Shown: positions 3,124 through 5,688 of the stretch, in pieces | Numbering within the stretch: the first letter of the stretch is position 1 | Layout of the letters: the number at the start of each line of letters is the position of its first letter | Source: Trichodesmium sp. MAG_R04 | GTDB lineage: Bacteria > Cyanobacteriota > Cyanobacteriia > Cyanobacteriales > Microcoleaceae | Reading direction: 5' to 3' | Length of the DNA stretch: 5,688 nt | Assembly (NCBI GenBank): GCA_023356515.1 | Contig: JAKQYG010000283.1 | Coordinates: 1 to 5,688 of the forward strand | The notes under the pieces: generated by a model | What the model saw: the letters and a program-made list of their open reading frames with translations, nothing else | Told to the model about the DNA's origin: nothing | Database searches by the model: none | Program-made: the position numbers and the translations under genes

Positions 3124-5688
3124 CAACTCCAACCGGATAATACCTTAGGAAAAGAAAATTCAGTCGTCACACCGAATATCAATATTAAGGGAATAGAAAG
3201 CGATCGCATAGATGGCGGGGCCCAAAGAGGGGCCAACTTATTCCACAGTTTTCAAGAATTCAACATTCAACAGGGACGGGGGGTTTACTTTAGCAACCCT
3301 GATGGAGTTCAAAATATCCTGACTCGGGTCACAGGAAATAATGGCTCTAACATATTAGGAACCCTGGGCGTAGATGGAAAAGCTGACTTATTTTTCATTA
3401 ACCCCAATGGCATCATCTTTGGGCCAGAAGCTAAACTGGATGTCCAATGTTCATTCTATGGAGCTACTGCCGATAGTATCTTATTTCAAAATGGATTTGA
3501 ATTTGCTAGTTCAGACCCTCAAGCACCCCCACTACTTACAGTTAATGTTCCCATTGGTTTGAGCTTGCCCGAAAATCCAGGTAGTATTCTGGTTGAGGGT
3601 CAAGGTCATAACATCAGCTTAGGGTTCAACAGCCTTACCTTCATAGCAAAAAATAGCCGGAATCGAGGATTGGAAGTAGGCCTTGATCAAACCTTAGCTT
3701 TAGTTGGTGGTGATATATTCTTAAGGGGGGGAAACCTCACTTCAAAAGGAGGACGTGTTGAATTAGGAAGTGTTCAGAATGGGGTAGTAGGAATCACTAC
3801 TGACCGTACCCTTAGCTATGATAAAAACCTGAAATTTGGCCAAATTCTACTATCTGAAGAGAGCTCTATAGATGTAAGTGGAAATGGAAGAGTAGGATTT
3901 CAAATTCAAGGAGAAGAGATAAAAATGCGAGATAGTTCAATAATTACGGTAGAAACCTTGGGTGATAAGGATGGTGGGACTTCAATTATTAGAGCATCTG
4001 AGTCTATTAAAGTAGAAGGTACAAAACCTCGTGAGAATAATATTCCATATAGAGTGACAACAGTTGATGAGAATTTCACTCTCACTGCTTTTAAGAATAT
4101 TCCGAGTGTTATCTTTGTAATTACTTATGGTAAGGGAAATGTAGGAGATTTAACTATCTCGGCTAGAAACATAGAATTGGGAAGTAGTCCTTTGTGGACT
4201 GGAGTACAACAAAAAGGAGAAGGTCAAGGAGGGAATTTGATGGTAAAAGCAGAAAGTTTAACACTGCGAGATGGGGCGGAGATATCTAGCACTACCCTGG
4301 GCCAGGGAAATGCAGGGAATTTAAAGTTGGAAGTAGACAGTTTAACCCTGCGAGATGGGGCGCAGATATCTACCAATACCTTCGGTCAAGGAAATGCAGG
4401 GAATTTAAAAATCTCTGCTATAGAGATAGAACTTATTGGAAGTTTTGCTAATGAATTTAGTGGTTTATTTGCACGAGTAAGAGAAGCAGGGGCCGGAACA
4501 GCAGGAACAGTAACCATCAACACCGAAACCCTCAAACTCCGCAACAAAGCCAAAATTACAGTTAATTCTGCTATCCAACAGCCCGCAGGCAACCTAATAA
4601 TCAACAGCAACAATATCCGCATCGAAAACCAAGCTAGTCTCACAGCTGAAACTAAAGGAGGTCAAGGCAATATTACCATCAATGATAACAAAAACCTCAT
4701 CCTCCGGGAGCAAAGCACAATCACCACTAACGCTACAGACACAGCCACTGGAGGTAACATTACCATTAATACCGAAAACTTAGTTGCCTCAGACAACAGC
4801 GACATCACTGCTAACGCTGAACAAGCATTTGGAGGCCGAGTCAACATTACCGCAGCAGGCATATTCGGTACAAAATACCGTGCCGAACAAACCGAAAAAA
4901 GTGACATCACCGCCACCTCAGCATTAGGACCTTCATTCAGTGGAAAAGTCAATATTTACACCCCCGATGTAGACCCTAGTAACGGACTGATAGAATTTGA
5001 CGATACCATCCCAGATATCTCCAACCTCCTCAACCAAAACCTCTGTAAACAAGGAAAAAACAGCAAATTCATCATCACAGGGAAAAGCGGCTTACCACCG
5101 ACTCTCAAAGACCCCATGACCCCTACTTACCTCTGGCAAGATCCAGAAACCTCAACTACTCCTCCACCAACCATCACTCCATCAGACCCAGAATTCATAG
5201 AAGCACAAGGTTGGATATCTACATCTCAAGGCATTGAACTGACCACCAACCCCAAAACCGTTACCCCCATACGCCCCTGGTTAATACCACCCAACTGTAA
5301 ACAAATAAACTCCACTCAACCCCAACCCTATCTACTTGCCAGCAGTCACGGAACTATTCCCTCCTCAACTTCTGAACCCTTAAAAGTTACCATCAAACAA
5401 TTCAACTTTGAAGGTAACACAAAATTGAGCAACGAAGAGCTACAACAACAACTCAAACCCTATATAAACAAACCCATCACATTTTTCCAACTCATAGAAG
5501 CACGCAGCGCCATTACACAATATTATACCAAAAACAAATACATCACATCAGGAGCGTTTATTCCCCTCCAAACCATCTCTGACAACGGCACACTCACCAT
5601 CCAAGTAGTAGAAGGAAAAGTGGGTGAAATCAATGTGAAGATCCAAGGCAGATTAAACCCTAATTATATCAGAAGTCGATTAGAAAAA
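3031..5688 (+). CDS. Fused two-partner secretion protein: TpsA exoprotein joined to TpsB-type POTRA (3' end outside window)
   Basis: One frame of 886 codons runs without a stop to the window edge. Residues 1-31 are a signal peptide with an AIA|Q site. Residues about 38-290 form a filamentous-haemagglutinin TPS domain with TRVTG (98-102) and NPNGI (124-128), where secretion and beta-helix folding start. Residues about 365-640 are beta-helix repeats, for example GKGNVGDL, GQGNAGNL and TATGGNIT. Residues 652-756 carry the usual TpsA ending: ITGKSGLPP, then EAQGWIS and a final Cys756. Instead of stopping, a linker (757-783) leads to an ShlB/FhaC-type POTRA (784-869) with FNFEGNTKLSNEEL, ITQYYTKNKYITSGAFIP and VVEGKVGEINV. 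Start choice: an in-frame taa lies at 3022, the next in-frame Met is near residue 299, and the signal peptide begins here; the ribosome binding site is weak. Inferred role: a self-secreting surface adhesin, with the chain's own barrel (beyond the window) exporting the N-terminal passenger, as in type Vd systems. Passenger function is unknown. Confidence 0.88.
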   Translation, partial: MLHFYKNLFLRIFPLSLSLGYLGVDIPGAIAQLQPDNTLGKENSVVTPNINIKGIESDRIDGGAQRGANLFHSFQEFNIQQGRGVYFSNPDGVQNILTRVTGNNGSNILGTLGVDGKADLFFINPNGIIFGPEAKLDVQCSFYGATADSILFQNGFEFASSDPQAPPLLTVNVPIGLSLPENPGSILVEGQGHNISLGFNSLTFIAKNSRNRGLEVGLDQTLALVGGDIFLRGGNLTSKGGRVELGSVQNGVVGITTDRTLSYDKNLKFGQILLSEESSIDVSGNGRVGFQIQGEEIKMRDSSIITVETLGDKDGGTSIIRASESIKVEGTKPRENNIPYRVTTVDENFTLTAFKNIPSVIFVITYGKGNVGDLTISARNIELGSSPLWTGVQQKGEGQGGNLMVKAESLTLRDGAEISSTTLGQGNAGNLKLEVDSLTLRDGAQISTNTFGQGNAGNLKISAIEIELIGSFANEFSGLFARVREAGAGTAGTVTINTETLKLRNKAKITVNSAIQQPAGNLIINSNNIRIENQASLTAETKGGQGNITINDNKNLILREQSTITTNATDTATGGNITINTENLVASDNSDITANAEQAFGGRVNITAAGIFGTKYRAEQTEKSDITATSALGPSFSGKVNIYTPDVDPSNGLIEFDDTIPDISNLLNQNLCKQGKNSKFIITGKSGLPPTLKDPMTPTYLWQDPETSTTPPPTITPSDPEFIEAQGWISTSQGIELTTNPKTVTPIRPWLIPPNCKQINSTQPQPYLLASSHGTIPSSTSEPLKVTIKQFNFEGNTKLSNEELQQQLKPYINKPITFFQLIEARSAITQYYTKNKYITSGAFIPLQTISDNGTLTIQVVEGKVGEINVKIQGRLNPNYIRSRLEK
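3115..3207. repeat. Two HIP1 octamers at the start of the fusion gene
   Basis: Copies of gcgatcgc at 3115-3122 and 3200-3207. The first encodes Ala-Ile-Ala of the signal peptidase site, so a genome-wide repeat supplies a functional motif. No further copy occurs in the remaining 2.4 kb of the gene. Confidence 0.9.
4255..4422 (+). repeat. Two 84-bp tandem repeats in the beta-helix passenger
   Basis: Units 4255-4338 and 4339-4422 each encode 28 residues with the shared pattern SLTLRDGA(E/Q)IS...GQGNAGNLK. They are close at the DNA level, including ctgcgagatggggcg in both copies and ggaaatgcagggaattta near their ends, so this is a recent duplication of one to two beta-helix turns. More diverged relatives of the G-x-G-N-x-G-(N/D)-L pattern lie before and after it. 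Confidence 0.85.
4984..5298 (+). other. TpsA C-terminal signature region
   Basis: Residues 652-756 hold the blocks that usually close cyanobacterial TpsA proteins: LIEFDDTIPDISNLLNQNLC, then FIITGKSGLPPTLKDP, a W-Q-D-P element, a Ser/Thr/Pro-rich stretch (707-719), EFIEAQGWIS (721-730), and TPIRPW ending in Cys756. Cys672 and Cys756 are the only cysteines of this part and could form a disulfide. Their presence shows the fusion joined a complete exoprotein, not a truncated one, to the transporter. Confidence 0.7.
5380..5637 (+). other. POTRA domain (ShlB/FhaC type) within the fusion protein
   Basis: Residues 784-869 match a TpsB first POTRA from end to end. Strand 1 is LKVTIKQFNFEGNT, helix 1 begins LSNEELQQQL, the KPITFFQLIEARSAITQYYT segment is helix 2, strand 2 is YITSGAFIP, and strand 3 ends IQVVEGKVGEINV. 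In TpsB proteins this periplasmic domain binds the TPS domain of the passenger. A second POTRA appears to begin with VKIQGRLNPNYIRSRLEK at the window edge. Confidence 0.88.

Noticed and set aside
3042..3236. 64-residue reading frame on the minus strand
   Set aside because: It overlaps the signal peptide and start of the TPS domain, which are clearly coding on the plus strand.
3374..3562. 62-residue reading frame on the plus strand in another frame
   Set aside because: It is out of frame with the TPS domain covering the same bases and has no independent support.
4386..4952. Two minus-strand reading frames (4386-4643 and 4662-4952)
   Set aside because: Both are opposite the beta-helix repeats; biased codon use there keeps the reverse frame open by chance.

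Overview
The window looks like the chromosome of an AT-rich, probably filamentous cyanobacterium. Support comes from four copies of the HIP1 octamer gcgatcgc (63-70, 1640-1647, 3115-3122, 3200-3207), a cyanobacterial-style two-partner-secretion exoprotein with an AIA|Q signal-peptide end, and intergenic hairpins built on a tagggacgtt-like arm. The genus cannot be fixed from the sequence; a low-GC Oscillatoriales-type genome is only a guess.

Layout, all genes on the + strand. Positions 2-907 hold the 3' part of an ABC-transporter ATPase of the GldA/ABC-2 type; its Walker A lies upstream of the window. It carries an unusual acidic tail made of three 45-bp tandem repeats. A 306-bp gap (908-1213) contains a palindromic repeat and no gene. 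Positions 1214-2014 encode a six-helix GldF-like ABC-2 permease, the evident membrane partner of the ATPase. Positions 2079-2708 encode a 209-residue protein with PD-(D/E)XK nuclease-fold motifs, with no evident functional link to its neighbours. A 322-bp gap (2709-3030) holds a heptamer repeat, two hairpins and a possible insertion-sequence end.

The main gene starts at 3031 and stays open to the last base: 886 codons with no stop. Its product begins with a signal peptide and a filamentous-haemagglutinin-type TPS domain, followed by beta-helix repeats and the C-terminal blocks that normally finish a cyanobacterial TpsA exoprotein. Instead of stopping, the frame continues through a short linker into a clear ShlB/FhaC-type POTRA domain, the periplasmic part of the TpsB transporter. 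This implies a single-polypeptide two-partner system, passenger first and transporter last, like the type Vd layout. The beta-barrel itself would lie beyond the window. Within this one gene the base composition changes abruptly near 4500, from G-rich with aat-type codons to C-rich with aac-type codons, which suggests a mosaic origin.

The ATPase and permease should act together at the inner membrane. The fusion protein should act at the outer membrane and cell surface. I see nothing that links the two systems functionally.
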